Assembly (NCBI GenBank): GCA_016710985.1
Contig: JADJTX010000004.1
Location: 186,001 to 250,000 of the forward strand
DNA: 64,000 nucleotides
DNA from: Ignavibacteria bacterium
GTDB taxonomy: Bacteria; Bacteroidota; Ignavibacteria; Tepidaquicellales; Tepidaquicellaceae
Direction: 5' to 3'
Both the position numbers and the translations under genes were made by a program. Below the pieces are notes generated by a model. It was not told the origin of the DNA, ran no database searches, and worked only from the letters and a program-made list of their open reading frames with translations. Shown piece by piece: positions 28,352 through 36,513 of the stretch (its first letter is position 1; each line of letters starts with the position of its first letter).

Positions 28352-28792
28352 ATGAGCATCATAAAAGAAATTTATGACGTTACAAAAGATCTTGCCGGCA
28401 ATAAGGTAGCTTTAAATAAAATTAAACGCGCGCTATTGACTGAGGTAAAGCTCAATAACAAATTTCTCGAAGATATTTCAAATAAGGAAACCCGGCTTAG
28501 TGATGAACGGCTGATTAAAATTTTAGCTAATCTTGAGATAGTAGAGTTAAGAGCTGCAATTACCTGCGGTATTCCCTTTGAAATGATAACGCTGAAGAAA
28601 GTTACCAAAGAAATGATGGAAGGGCTGGATCCTTTACGGGCTTTGGATAATGAACTCGAGCAGATACTCGAAAAAATTTATATAAAGATTGCTTATCTGA
28701 AAAAAGATTATAATTCGGAGCATATCAATCTATACATAAGAGTCAGGAATATTTTTAATTATAATGTACTGCTGATGAGGATGCTTGTCTGA
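28352..28792 (+). CDS. Small helical protein of unknown function
   Basis: The protein has 146 residues and starts at ATG (MSIIKEIYDVTKDLAG). It is rich in charged helical segments (NKIKRALLTEVKLNNKFLED, LRALDNELEQILEKIYIKIA). It has no signal peptide or membrane segment, so it is likely cytoplasmic. I do not recognise a family. It is alone between two tandem-repeat arrays. Confidence 0.55.
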   Translation: MSIIKEIYDVTKDLAGNKVALNKIKRALLTEVKLNNKFLEDISNKETRLSDERLIKILANLEIVELRAAITCGIPFEMITLKKVTKEMMEGLDPLRALDNELEQILEKIYIKIAYLKKDYNSEHINLYIRVRNIFNYNVLLMRMLV

Positions 28793-28793
28793 A

Positions 28794-28955
28794 GTGTGTG
28801 GAGTGTGTGGAGTGTGTGGAGTGTGTAGAGTGTGTGGAATGTGTGGAGTGTGTGGAGTGTGTGGAGTGTGTGGAGTGTGTGGAGTGTGTGGAGTGTGTGG
28901 AGTGTGTGGAGTGTGGGGTGTGTGAGGTGTGGAGTGTGTGGAGTGTGGAGAGTTA
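28794..28955. repeat. 9-bp tandem repeat, unit AGTGTGTGG
   Basis: About seventeen units begin two bases after a stop codon, with a few A-for-G variants. It is the reverse complement of the array at 8994, and in both places it lies after the stop with the same orientation to the gene. Confidence 0.9.
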
Positions 28956-28978
28956 GATTAACTTTTTAAAATTATGCA

Positions 28979-29338
28979 ATGAATACATACATTATTATAG
29001 GTTTAGCTGTGGGGCTTGTGTTTGTTTTGATTTTAATAAGAGTTGTTTACAGGAAAGAGAAAACTCCGGGGCAGCGGAAATTTCAGAATCCGGGTTTTGC
29101 TATTAATGATCCGGTTTTAAACAGTAAAGTAAAGGAATATTTAGCTGCTGAGAAGAAGATCGAAGCAATAAAATATCTTCGTGAAAGCACAGGCATCGGG
29201 CTGTTAGAGGCAAAGAATTTTGTTGAGAATTCTCTTCGGCCGGCAGGACTGATTATCATTACGGAGAATCACTTAACACCGGCCGGGACCTTTCTTCAAA
29301 AAAAGATTCAATGTCTGATGAGATCACTAAGCTTATAG
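28979..29338 (+). CDS. Membrane-anchored protein with ribosomal L7/L12-like C-terminal motif, first part
   Basis: One N-terminal transmembrane segment (YIIIGLAVGLVFVLILIRVV, residues 4-23) is followed by a basic linker. Then comes KKIEAIKYLRESTGIGLLEAKNFVE, which matches the L7/L12 C-terminal fold (xAIKxxRxxTGLGLxEAKxxVE). The last part from about 29290 is out of frame after a run of seven A at about 29300. The next frame gives a second L7/L12-like domain (next entry). The function is unknown. Such L7/L12-CTD proteins occur outside ribosomes in many bacteria. Confidence 0.55.
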   Translation: MNTYIIIGLAVGLVFVLILIRVVYRKEKTPGQRKFQNPGFAINDPVLNSKVKEYLAAEKKIEAIKYLRESTGIGLLEAKNFVENSLRPAGLIIITENHLTPAGTFLQKKIQCLMRSLSL

Positions 29339-29454
29339 CAGGAGGAAATAAAATTCAGGCAATAAAACTTGTTGTAGAAAATTATAATATCGGATTAAAG
29401 GAAGCAAAAGATTTTGTTGAGGCGATAGAGGAAAATCTAAAAATAAAAAAATAA
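29311..29454 (+). CDS. Second L7/L12-like C-terminal domain (same gene or small separate gene)
   Basis: MSDEITKLIAGGNKIQAIKL then VVENYNIGLKEAKDFVEAIE, 47 residues, another L7/L12-CTD pattern. It overlaps the tail of the preceding ORF by 28 bases in a different frame. Two readings are possible: one longer gene with a homopolymer error at the A7 run, or a separate small gene with its own ATG. Confidence 0.45.
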   Translation: MSDEITKLIAGGNKIQAIKLVVENYNIGLKEAKDFVEAIEENLKIKK

Positions 29455-29462
29455 TATCATGG

Positions 29463-29732
29463 ATGCAAAAAATATTTACTTTGGAAGAAGCTAAGGCTAT
29501 AGGCGAAAAGCTTGGAATTACTTTTAATGATTTTAAAGCAGAGCAATTCAGGGATGGGATGAATGTTGAGCTTGAGCACGGAGCCAGGGATCCTGAAACA
29601 AACGTAACGAACAATGATCCGTTGCTTACAGGCAAGATAGCCCTTGCTCATTTGAAAGAATTCCCTGATTATTATATACGTCTGAAGAAAATGGAAACAG
29701 AAGCGGATGAAGAACGGAGTAAGAATAAATAA
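29463..29732 (+). CDS. DUF5661 family protein
   Basis: The 89-residue protein has FTLEEAKAIGEKLGITFNDF, then EQFRDGMNVELEHGARDPETN, NDPLLTGKIALAHLKEFPDY and YIRLKKMETEA, the full DUF5661 pattern and length. The function is unknown. It is probably a cytoplasmic single-domain protein. The start at 29463 is the second of two overlapping ATGs and gives the conserved frame. It follows the L7/L12-like domain by 8 bases and may share its transcript. Confidence 0.75.
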   Translation: MQKIFTLEEAKAIGEKLGITFNDFKAEQFRDGMNVELEHGARDPETNVTNNDPLLTGKIALAHLKEFPDYYIRLKKMETEADEERSKNK

Positions 29733-29819
29733 AATAATTCTGTACAAGCTCACAAATTAACAAAAGTTTCTTTGATTTTAAAATAGCTTTATGATAGATT
29801 AATAGTAAAAAATACTATT

Positions 29820-31085
29820 ATGAAAAAAATAATAATCATTTCAGTTTTTATCTGTACAGCATTCTCGTACTCAGATGGTTTGTGGATGCATACCGGTCAG
29901 ATGTCTTCGGGAACAAATATAGTGAGAGCTTTGACATCAAACCGGGACGGTGATGTGTTTGCATCGGTCTGGGCTGTCGGGATTTATAAAACAACAGATC
30001 AGGGCATGAACTGGATTTCATCGGGACTAGACGGAAAAAGAGTTTCATACTTAACTGTTGCACCCAACGGGGATGTTTACGGCTTATCAATGAATCAGAA
30101 TTTCTCATATATACACCGTTCGACTGATAATGGAAATTCTTGGACGGATGTTTTTACCGGCTCGTTTCCTTTAAACTATGCAGGAGGAGGAGCAATGGTA
30201 TTTCCTGCTGACGGTTCAATAGTGGCTGCATTTGCCGTAACTGTCGGTCCTACGATCGGAGATGTTTCTACGTTTATTTTTAAATCCACAAATGGTGGAA
30301 ACAACTGGTTTCAGACACAGGTGGTCGGGGCAGGTTTTGTCGGAGGAATGGAGATCATATCTGATAACAGAATTCTTTTAGGTACTTCACTTGCCGGAGT
30401 TGTTCAGTCAACAAACAACGGAAATAGTTTTTTCAGTCTTAATACATTTCCTTCAATTTATATTGAAACGATACTGGCAGCGCCGGACAATACGTTATAT
30501 GTTTCTGATGCGTACGGTCTTAACCGTTCAACTGATAACGGAGCCACTTTTACAGATATCGGTAGCCACAGTTCGGGAGTAAGTCTTGAGGCGGCAATTG
30601 TCAACACAAACGGAGATCTTTTTGTAAGCATGGGTGATAAAAAAGTTTTTTATTCGGACAACAGGGGAGATAGCTGGACTCAGATCAATGAAGGTCTTCC
30701 GGCAGATTCATACTTTAGAGTATTTAATTCGGTTAACGGAAGAATATTCGGAGGAACAGGAAACATCGGAGTTATGGTATATGATAATCCGACTTCAATT
30801 ACTTCTGAAGTTGAGATAGCGGGCGGGTTTGATTTACATCAGAATTATCCGAATCCATTTAATCCTGTAACTGTAATCCGTTATTCTTTATCTGAAAATC
30901 TTTTTACGAGCCTGAAGATCTATGATATTCTTGGAAATGAAATAGTAACTTTAGTTAATGAAAAACTGAATGCAGGAAGTTATGAAACTGAATTTGATGC
31001 CGGTGATCTTACAAGCGGAATTTACTATTACAGAATTGTGAGTGGTAATTTCATTGAAACTAAGAGTATGATGCTTGTTAAGTGA
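29820..31085 (+). CDS. Secreted BNR/YCF48-like propeller protein with T9SS sorting tail
   Basis: The protein has 421 residues with signal peptide MKKIIIISVFICTAFSYSDG. Propeller repeats of about 45-50 residues follow, with Asp-box-like motifs (TTDQGMNWIS, STDNGNSWTD, STNGGNNWFQ, STDNGATFTD, SDNRGDSWTQ). The C-terminal T9SS type A domain has DLHQNYPNPFNPVTVIRYSL, LKIYDILGNEIVTL and YYYRIVSGN ... MMLVK. No catalytic residues stand out, and a structural or ligand-binding surface protein is likely. Confidence 0.85.
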   Translation: MKKIIIISVFICTAFSYSDGLWMHTGQMSSGTNIVRALTSNRDGDVFASVWAVGIYKTTDQGMNWISSGLDGKRVSYLTVAPNGDVYGLSMNQNFSYIHRSTDNGNSWTDVFTGSFPLNYAGGGAMVFPADGSIVAAFAVTVGPTIGDVSTFIFKSTNGGNNWFQTQVVGAGFVGGMEIISDNRILLGTSLAGVVQSTNNGNSFFSLNTFPSIYIETILAAPDNTLYVSDAYGLNRSTDNGATFTDIGSHSSGVSLEAAIVNTNGDLFVSMGDKKVFYSDNRGDSWTQINEGLPADSYFRVFNSVNGRIFGGTGNIGVMVYDNPTSITSEVEIAGGFDLHQNYPNPFNPVTVIRYSLSENLFTSLKIYDILGNEIVTLVNEKLNAGSYETEFDAGDLTSGIYYYRIVSGNFIETKSMMLVK

Positions 31086-31160
31086 TAGTTGATAGTTGAT
31101 AATTGATAATTGATAATTGATAATTGATAATTGATAATTGATAATTGATAATTGATAGTT
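31084..31160. repeat. Heptamer array, unit TTGATAA
   Basis: About ten units begin at the stop codon of the preceding gene. The unit is the same as at 12233 and 37445. Confidence 0.9.
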
Positions 31161-31203
31161 AGAAGAGTAGCATTGAACATTGAACATTGAAAATTAAAAA
31201 AAT

Positions 31204-32250
31204 ATGCTGTCTGACAAACAAACAAAAGTTCTGTTTACCTGGGATGCTGATCCGGAATTAAAGAAACATTTTAAAAAAGCATTTTACAAAATTAAAAATG
31301 TTAAGATAGTCTTTCCTGAAAATGTAAAAGAAAAAAATATTTTAAAGCTAAGCAAAGATGCTGATGCTATTGTCGGATGGAGACCTTCCATTGAACTTTT
31401 AAGATCTGCCGAAAGACTTAAACTGTACATTAATCCCGGAACAGGAATCAAACATCACATTAATAATTTCAGGGAGATAAATAAGGCCAGAGAAATTACA
31501 CTGGTAAACGGGCACGGTCACGCTTATGCAACTGCTCAGCATGCTGTGTCAATGCTGCTTGCTTTGATGAACAGAATCATACGGCATCACACCATGATGA
31601 GAGAAGGCGTCTGGAGAATGAGTGATGACAAGGATATTACAAGTTCTACCGTTCAATTAAGAAATAAAAAAATTGGACTGCTGGGATACGGCGCGATCAA
31701 TAAATATGTTCATCAGTTTTTGTCAGGGTTTGAAAATGAGTTTCATGTCCTTAAAAGAGATTTGGGATTTGGGATTTCGGATTTGGAATTGTTTAAAAGG
31801 AAAGTCTTTCTATATTCTACAAAGGATCTGTCAAAGTTTCTGAAAGCGATTGATATATTGATAATTGCAATTCCGCATACATCGAAGACAGAGGGAATGT
31901 TAGGTAAGAGAGAGTTGAAACTTCTTGGGAAAGGTTCATTGCTTGTGAATGTTGCAAGGGGACTGATCGTAGATGAAGAAAGTTTATATGACGCATTAAA
32001 GAACAACGTAATTGGCGGAGCTGCACTGGATGTATGGTATAATTATTCACCGAAAAAAGATAAGAAAGGAAGATCATATCCGTTCAGATTCCCTTTTCAT
32101 AAATTAAAAAATGTACTGATGTCGCCTCACCGGGCAGCCTCTCCGTTTGATGAATTGAGCAGATGGGATGAAGTGATTGAAAACATAAAGAGAGTATCGA
32201 ATGGAAGAAAAGATTATTTGAACATTGTAGATTTGAATGAAGAATATTAA
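31204..32250 (+). CDS. D-isomer-specific 2-hydroxyacid dehydrogenase
   Basis: The protein has 348 residues. The NAD-binding Rossmann motif is IGLLGYGAINKYVHQF (GxGxxxxx near 161-166, the third glycine replaced). The active-site segment is LLVNVARGLIVDEESLYDAL with its arginine, and a histidine follows in MSPHRAAS. The family reduces 2-keto acids to D-2-hydroxy acids or catalyses phosphoglycerate-type reactions. An alternative reading is a more specific member such as a formate or phosphite-type dehydrogenase. The substrate cannot be decided. It stands alone between two repeat arrays. Confidence 0.82.
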   Translation: MLSDKQTKVLFTWDADPELKKHFKKAFYKIKNVKIVFPENVKEKNILKLSKDADAIVGWRPSIELLRSAERLKLYINPGTGIKHHINNFREINKAREITLVNGHGHAYATAQHAVSMLLALMNRIIRHHTMMREGVWRMSDDKDITSSTVQLRNKKIGLLGYGAINKYVHQFLSGFENEFHVLKRDLGFGISDLELFKRKVFLYSTKDLSKFLKAIDILIIAIPHTSKTEGMLGKRELKLLGKGSLLVNVARGLIVDEESLYDALKNNVIGGAALDVWYNYSPKKDKKGRSYPFRFPFHKLKNVLMSPHRAASPFDELSRWDEVIENIKRVSNGRKDYLNIVDLNEEY

Positions 32251-32252
32251 TT

Positions 32253-32317
32253 TAGTTAAAAGTTAAAAGTTAAAAGTTAAAAGTTAAAAGTTAAAAGTTA
32301 AAAGTTAAAAGTTAAGT
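32253..32317. repeat. Heptamer array, unit AGTTAAA
   Basis: About nine nearly perfect units directly after the dehydrogenase stop. Confidence 0.9.
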
Positions 32318-32351
32318 TTCCCCAAAATTATTCCTTAAAAATTCAGCATTA

Positions 32352-32720
32352 ATGCTTTTGACCGAGATTATTGAAAATGTTGCAAGTTACATAAGCGCGT
32401 TGAGCTTCATTGTCATTGCTTACGGTTCACTACTTGCAATTTTAAGATTCATACAAAATGAATTAAGCAGGGTCAGAGGCAGGTTCTCATTTAAAAAATT
32501 AAATTCAATCAAGATTAATTTCAGTTACTATCTTCTTTTAGGGCTGGACTTTTTGATTGCTGCAGACGTTATCAGGACAATTGTAGAGAACACACTGCAG
32601 GACCTTGCAATATTAGGAGCAAGTGTTTTGATCAGGACAATTCTTGCGTTTTTCCTCGGAAGGGAAATGAAAGAAGATAATACTTTGAGAAAAGATTTTG
32701 AGACGGGAAGTGAACCGTGA
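32352..32720 (+). CDS. DUF1622 family membrane protein
   Basis: The protein has 122 residues. Hydrophobic segments lie at about 12-34, 53-70 and 80-98. The middle YYLLLGLDFLIAADVIRTI and VLIRTILAFFLGREM motifs are characteristic of DUF1622. It is a small inner-membrane protein of unknown function. It starts at ATG 32352, shortly after a heptamer array. Confidence 0.8.
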   Translation: MLLTEIIENVASYISALSFIVIAYGSLLAILRFIQNELSRVRGRFSFKKLNSIKINFSYYLLLGLDFLIAADVIRTIVENTLQDLAILGASVLIRTILAFFLGREMKEDNTLRKDFETGSEP

Positions 32721-32850
32721 GACGTGAGACGTCAAACGTGAAACGTCAAACGTCAAACGTCAGATGTCAAAAATGAATGCTAACTCGTTTTTTGTAATTT
32801 GTAATTTGTAATTTGTAATTCGTAATTCGTAGCTCGTAACTCGTATTTAG
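32718..32850. repeat. Two short tandem arrays between convergent genes
   Basis: The first is CGTGAGA/CGTCAAA-type 7-8-mers (32718-32765). The second is TTGTAAT/TCGTAAT heptamers (32795-32850), which run to the end of the ABC transporter gene. No terminator is seen. Confidence 0.8.
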
Positions 32851-34640
32851 TAATTAATTAAGGTTCTTCTCTGTCTCCAGTAAATTCTTTTTATAATAGT
32901 ATCTCTTTCACCAATCTGTTGTCTCCACATTGCATAATATAAACCTTTAAGATCAAGCAGTTCATTATGCCTGCCGGATTCAATGATCTCGCCTCTTTCG
33001 AGAACGTAAATTGTATCCGCATGCATTATTGTTGATAATCTGTGAGCGATCATCAGTGTTATATGATTTCCTTCAGATGAGATATCCCGGATCGTTTTAT
33101 TAATTCCTTCTTCTGTAATTGAATCAAGAGCTGATGTAGCTTCATCAAAGATCATAAGATTCGGTTTTCTCAGCAAAGCTCTTGCAATTGAGAGACGTTG
33201 TTTTTCACCGCCTGATACTTTAACACCGCCTTCACCAATCACGGTATCGAGACCTTTATCTGCCCTTTCAAGCAGTGTCTGACAGGCAGCTTTACGAAGG
33301 ACTTCATAACATTCCTCATCTGTTGCAGCCGGATTTACAAACAATAGATTTTCACGGATCGTACCCGAAAAAAGCTGAGTATCCTGTGAAACGAATCCGA
33401 TCTTTTCTCTTAAAGTATCGAGATCAACTTTATCAAAAGGGAAATTATTATACAGAATGTTCCCATTCAGAGGACGGTAAAGTCCGAGCAATAATTTCAC
33501 GAGTGTAGTTTTACCTGAACCCGAAGGACCGACAAATGCGATTGTATTTCCGGTACGTGTATTAAATGATATTTTGGTAAGAGCATTGGTAGAAGATGAC
33601 TGATGTCTGAAAGTAACTTCATTAAATTCAAGTGTTTCAATTTTGTTGATGTTGATTGGGTCAACCGGCTTCGGATCAATGGGAATGCTCAGAATCTCCT
33701 GAAACTTCCCGAGTGATACTTCGGCTTCGCGGTATATATTAATAATGTTTCCGAGTTCCTGGAGCGGTCCGAAAATATAGAATGAATAAATAAACAGTGT
33801 GAAGAACTGACCTGTTGTTATTTGCTGAGTGAATATAAGATACATCATAAGAAGGAGAATACCGGTTCGTAGGAGATTTACAATCGTTCCCTGAATGAAG
33901 CTAAGGCTTCTGATATATTTTACCTTTTGCAATTCAAGCTTTAGTATCTTTTCAGTTGTCCCGTTCAGTCTTTCGATTTCCTGCTGAGCAAGCCCGAGAC
34001 TTTTCACTAACTCTATGTTACGCAATGATTCAGTAGTAGAGCCTGCGAGCGCGGTAGTTTCAGCTACTATGGTCTTTTGAACGTTTTTTATTTTTTTTCC
34101 CATGGTGGAACTAAGCCAGCCGATGATCTGAATTGCAGCAAGATAGATCGGAGCAATGATCCAGTGAACGCTTAATGCATAAATTCCTACAAAGACTATT
34201 CCGACAATTGAAGTAAAAAGAATATTTACTCCGGCTGAGATGAGTCTTTCTGAATCAGTTCTGACTTTTTGTAATATACCGAGTGTCTGTCCGCTTCGCT
34301 GATCTTCAAAAACTGAGTAAGGAAGTTTTAAAGAATGATTGATCCCGTCCGAATAGATCTGCGCCCCGAGCCTCTGTGTAATTACATTTATGAAATAGTC
34401 CTGAAAATTTTTTGCAACACGTGAAACAAGAGCTGCCCCTACAGCAAGCATTAAAAGAAATCCGACTCCCTTAAAAAACTCGCCTGTAGTATATTCTTTA
34501 AACCTTGTGGCATAGTCATCGATGACATGTCTGAAAATAGCCGGATCGAGTAATGAGAAAACCTGATTTATTGCTGCAAGAAGTAAGGCGAGAATTACGA
34601 GATGTTTATATCTTTTTAAATAGGTTAGTAATAATTTCAT
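32847..34640 (-). CDS. ABC transporter, fused permease and ATPase (MsbA/exporter type)
   Basis: The protein has 597 residues. It has six transmembrane segments in the first 310 residues (KHLVILALLLAAINQVFSLL, FLLMLAVGAALVSR, ILFTSIVGIVFVGIYAL and so on). The nucleotide-binding domain has Walker A GPSGSGKTT at 371-379, Q-loop Q420, signature VSGGEKQR at 475-482, Walker B LMIFDE at 495-500 and the MIAHRLS switch histidine. It would work as a homodimer, exporting a lipid, lipid-linked glycan or drug. The substrate cannot be told. The gene is divergent from the peptidase gene to its right. Confidence 0.9.
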   Translation of the reverse strand: MKLLLTYLKRYKHLVILALLLAAINQVFSLLDPAIFRHVIDDYATRFKEYTTGEFFKGVGFLLMLAVGAALVSRVAKNFQDYFINVITQRLGAQIYSDGINHSLKLPYSVFEDQRSGQTLGILQKVRTDSERLISAGVNILFTSIVGIVFVGIYALSVHWIIAPIYLAAIQIIGWLSSTMGKKIKNVQKTIVAETTALAGSTTESLRNIELVKSLGLAQQEIERLNGTTEKILKLELQKVKYIRSLSFIQGTIVNLLRTGILLLMMYLIFTQQITTGQFFTLFIYSFYIFGPLQELGNIINIYREAEVSLGKFQEILSIPIDPKPVDPININKIETLEFNEVTFRHQSSSTNALTKISFNTRTGNTIAFVGPSGSGKTTLVKLLLGLYRPLNGNILYNNFPFDKVDLDTLREKIGFVSQDTQLFSGTIRENLLFVNPAATDEECYEVLRKAACQTLLERADKGLDTVIGEGGVKVSGGEKQRLSIARALLRKPNLMIFDEATSALDSITEEGINKTIRDISSEGNHITLMIAHRLSTIMHADTIYVLERGEIIESGRHNELLDLKGLYYAMWRQQIGERDTIIKRIYWRQRRTLINY

Positions 34641-34685
34641 GGAGCAAATTACTTCTTGAAAATATTTAATTCAATTCAATTTATG

Positions 34686-34881
34686 TCAATCGTCAATCGT
34701 GAATCGTTAATCGTGAGTCTTGAGTCGTGAGTTGTATTAACAGTTAAAATATTGCTAACTTCTCATTATTCATTGTTCAGTATTCAATAATTCAATATTT
34801 AATATTCATTATTCATTGTTCATTATTCATTGTTCATTGCTCATTGTTCATTGTTCATTGTTCATTGTTCATTGTTCATTG
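34686..34881. repeat. Short tandem arrays: ATCGTGA-type and TTCATTG-type heptamers
   Basis: The first array (34686-34735) has degenerate ATCGTNA words. The second (34760-34881) has TATTCAT words grading into perfect TTCATTG units. They fill most of the divergent gap 34641-34955. Confidence 0.85.
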
Positions 34882-34892
34882 TAAAAAGCGGA

Positions 34893-34923
34893 TTGAAATT
34901 GCCTTGCAAAATGAGTATTTTTG
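34893..34923 (+). promoter_or_regulatory. Putative promoter of the peptidase gene
   Basis: TTG at 34893 and TATTTTTG at 34916, spacing 20, fit the Bacteroidota pattern TTG-N19/20-TAnnTTTG. It ends 33 bases before the start codon. Confidence 0.5.
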
Positions 34924-34955
34924 AAGTTATTATGTATTTTATTTAAAAAGCAGTT

Positions 34956-36023
34956 ATGAATCGGATAGAAAAAATCAAAAATCAGTTCGGTGACCTGAAG
35001 ATTGATTCATTTTTAGTAAAGAATTTGCCCGGCATCAGATACATTTCAGGATTTTCAGGAAGCGCGGCGAGCATTTTGCTTGCCAAAGACAAGAATTATT
35101 TCATTTCTGATTTCAGATACAAATCCCAGTCAGTACAGGAAGTAAATAAAGGATACGAGATTATTATTTATGTGCAAAATTCGCTTTTGTTTTTAGAGGA
35201 TCTGATTGAAAAGCACAGTCTTAAAAGGATTGGTTTTGAATCAAATTTTTTAACTTACGCTGAGACAGAGAATTTAAGAAATGAATTTAAACAGGTCGAG
35301 TTTGTGCCAATAGACAGTCTGATCGAGAAGATCGTGATGATTAAAAATGAAAAGGAGATCGAAGCAACGATTAAAGCCGTTGAGATTACCGATAAAACTT
35401 TTTCAGAATTATTAAACATCATAAAGCCGGGAATGACTGAGAGGGAAGTCTCAGCTCATATTTCATATTTACAAAAAATGTTCGGGGCGGACGGAGATTC
35501 ATTTGATTCGATAGTTGCATCGGGCGAAAGAAGCGCATTTCCGCATGCAAGACCGACTGACAAGAAGATTCAGAAAGGTGAACTTCTGACTTTGGATTTC
35601 GGAAGCACTGTTGACGGAATGAAATCCGACATGACAAGGACAATTGCAGTCGGAGAAATCACTGATGAATGTAAAAAGATATATAGCATAGTAAAAGAAG
35701 CTCAGCAAAGAGCTCTGGATAAAGTGAAAGCGGGAGCAAATACAAAAGTCATTGATTCTTATGCGAGAGATTATATTAAGGAACAGGGGTATGGCAATAA
35801 TTTTGGTCACGGACTTGGACATGGATTGGGATATGACATACACGAAAAGCCGGCTTTGAATGAAAGGGTTGAATATATTTTAGAAGTAAATAACATTATC
35901 ACGATAGAGCCCGGGATATATGTAGAAGGACTCGGCGGAGTGAGAATTGAGGATGATGTAATTGTTAAAGATAACGGATGTGAGATTTTGAATAAATCTT
36001 CGAAAGAACTGATCACTTTATGA
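34956..36023 (+). CDS. Proline peptidase of family M24 (Xaa-Pro aminopeptidase/prolidase type)
   Basis: The protein has 355 residues. A creatinase-type N-terminal domain (about 1-125) is followed by a pita-bread domain with all five metal ligands: D214 (LTLDFGS), D225 (MKSDMTR), H289 (FGHGLGHGLG), E318 (TIEPGIY) and E332 (VRIEDDV). It should therefore be an active dinuclear metallo-enzyme that cleaves Xaa-Pro bonds. Length and layout fit the short cytoplasmic PepQ/YpdF group. There is no signal peptide. Confidence 0.92.
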   Translation: MNRIEKIKNQFGDLKIDSFLVKNLPGIRYISGFSGSAASILLAKDKNYFISDFRYKSQSVQEVNKGYEIIIYVQNSLLFLEDLIEKHSLKRIGFESNFLTYAETENLRNEFKQVEFVPIDSLIEKIVMIKNEKEIEATIKAVEITDKTFSELLNIIKPGMTEREVSAHISYLQKMFGADGDSFDSIVASGERSAFPHARPTDKKIQKGELLTLDFGSTVDGMKSDMTRTIAVGEITDECKKIYSIVKEAQQRALDKVKAGANTKVIDSYARDYIKEQGYGNNFGHGLGHGLGYDIHEKPALNERVEYILEVNNIITIEPGIYVEGLGGVRIEDDVIVKDNGCEILNKSSKELITL

Positions 36024-36168
36024 GGATTTGGAATTTGGGATTTGGATTTGGAATTTGTGATTTTAGATCTTAGATTTTAGATTTGGTTTAGATTCGGGAT
36101 TGCGTACGATTGACGATTCCTATCATTGACTATTAAAAACCAAATAACGAATTACAAATAACGAATAT
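36024..36168. repeat. Mixed heptamer repeats
   Basis: GGATTTG/GGAATTT units lie after the peptidase stop, with TTAGATT words. AATAACG/AATTACA words lead up to the glycosyltransferase start. Confidence 0.75.
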
Positions 36169-36465
36169 TTGAATAAAGTTTTAATAATATCATACTACTT
36201 TCCGCCGATGGGTATGGGCGGAGTTCAGCGGACATTAAAGTTTGCAAAGTATTTGAAAGAATTTGGCTGGGATCCGGTAGTATTGACAGACAGTCCTAAA
36301 AAGTATTATGCAGTTGATGAAAGTCTGCTTAATGAAGCGATTGAGAACGGGATCAAGATCGAGAGAACAGGTGAAGATATAACTGATGTTAGTAAAATTA
36401 TCATAAAGACGCCGAATGAAAAACTAAGGAAGCTGAGAAGCAGAGCAGGTCAGTTCTTTTTTTAA
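36169..36465 (+). CDS. Glycosyltransferase, GT4-like, N-terminal piece
   Basis: Starts at TTG 36169 (MNKVLIISYYFPPMGMGGVQR, a classic GT-B donor start with a GGVQR motif). The frame is lost at a run of seven T at about 36457, where one T is missing. The skipped 50 bases read LIPDNKKFWHKKALKK in another frame. A run of A at about 36511 then restores the frame. The following piece is the rest of the same gene. Confidence 0.7.
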   Translation: MNKVLIISYYFPPMGMGGVQRTLKFAKYLKEFGWDPVVLTDSPKKYYAVDESLLNEAIENGIKIERTGEDITDVSKIIIKTPNEKLRKLRSRAGQFFF

Positions 36466-36513
36466 TACCTGACAACAAGAAATTCTGGCATAAGAAAGCT
36501 CTAAAAAAAGTCG

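Noticed and set aside
12529..28955. Possible CRISPR arrays at 12529 and 28794
   Set aside because: Units are directly adjacent with no unique spacers, and no cas gene is present.
30951..31225. Reading frames made of INYQLS repeats over the TTGATAA array
   Set aside because: They are translations of a tandem array and overlap the end of a clear T9SS gene on the other strand. The same kind of frame at 37323-37643 and 13142-13414 is rejected for the same reason.
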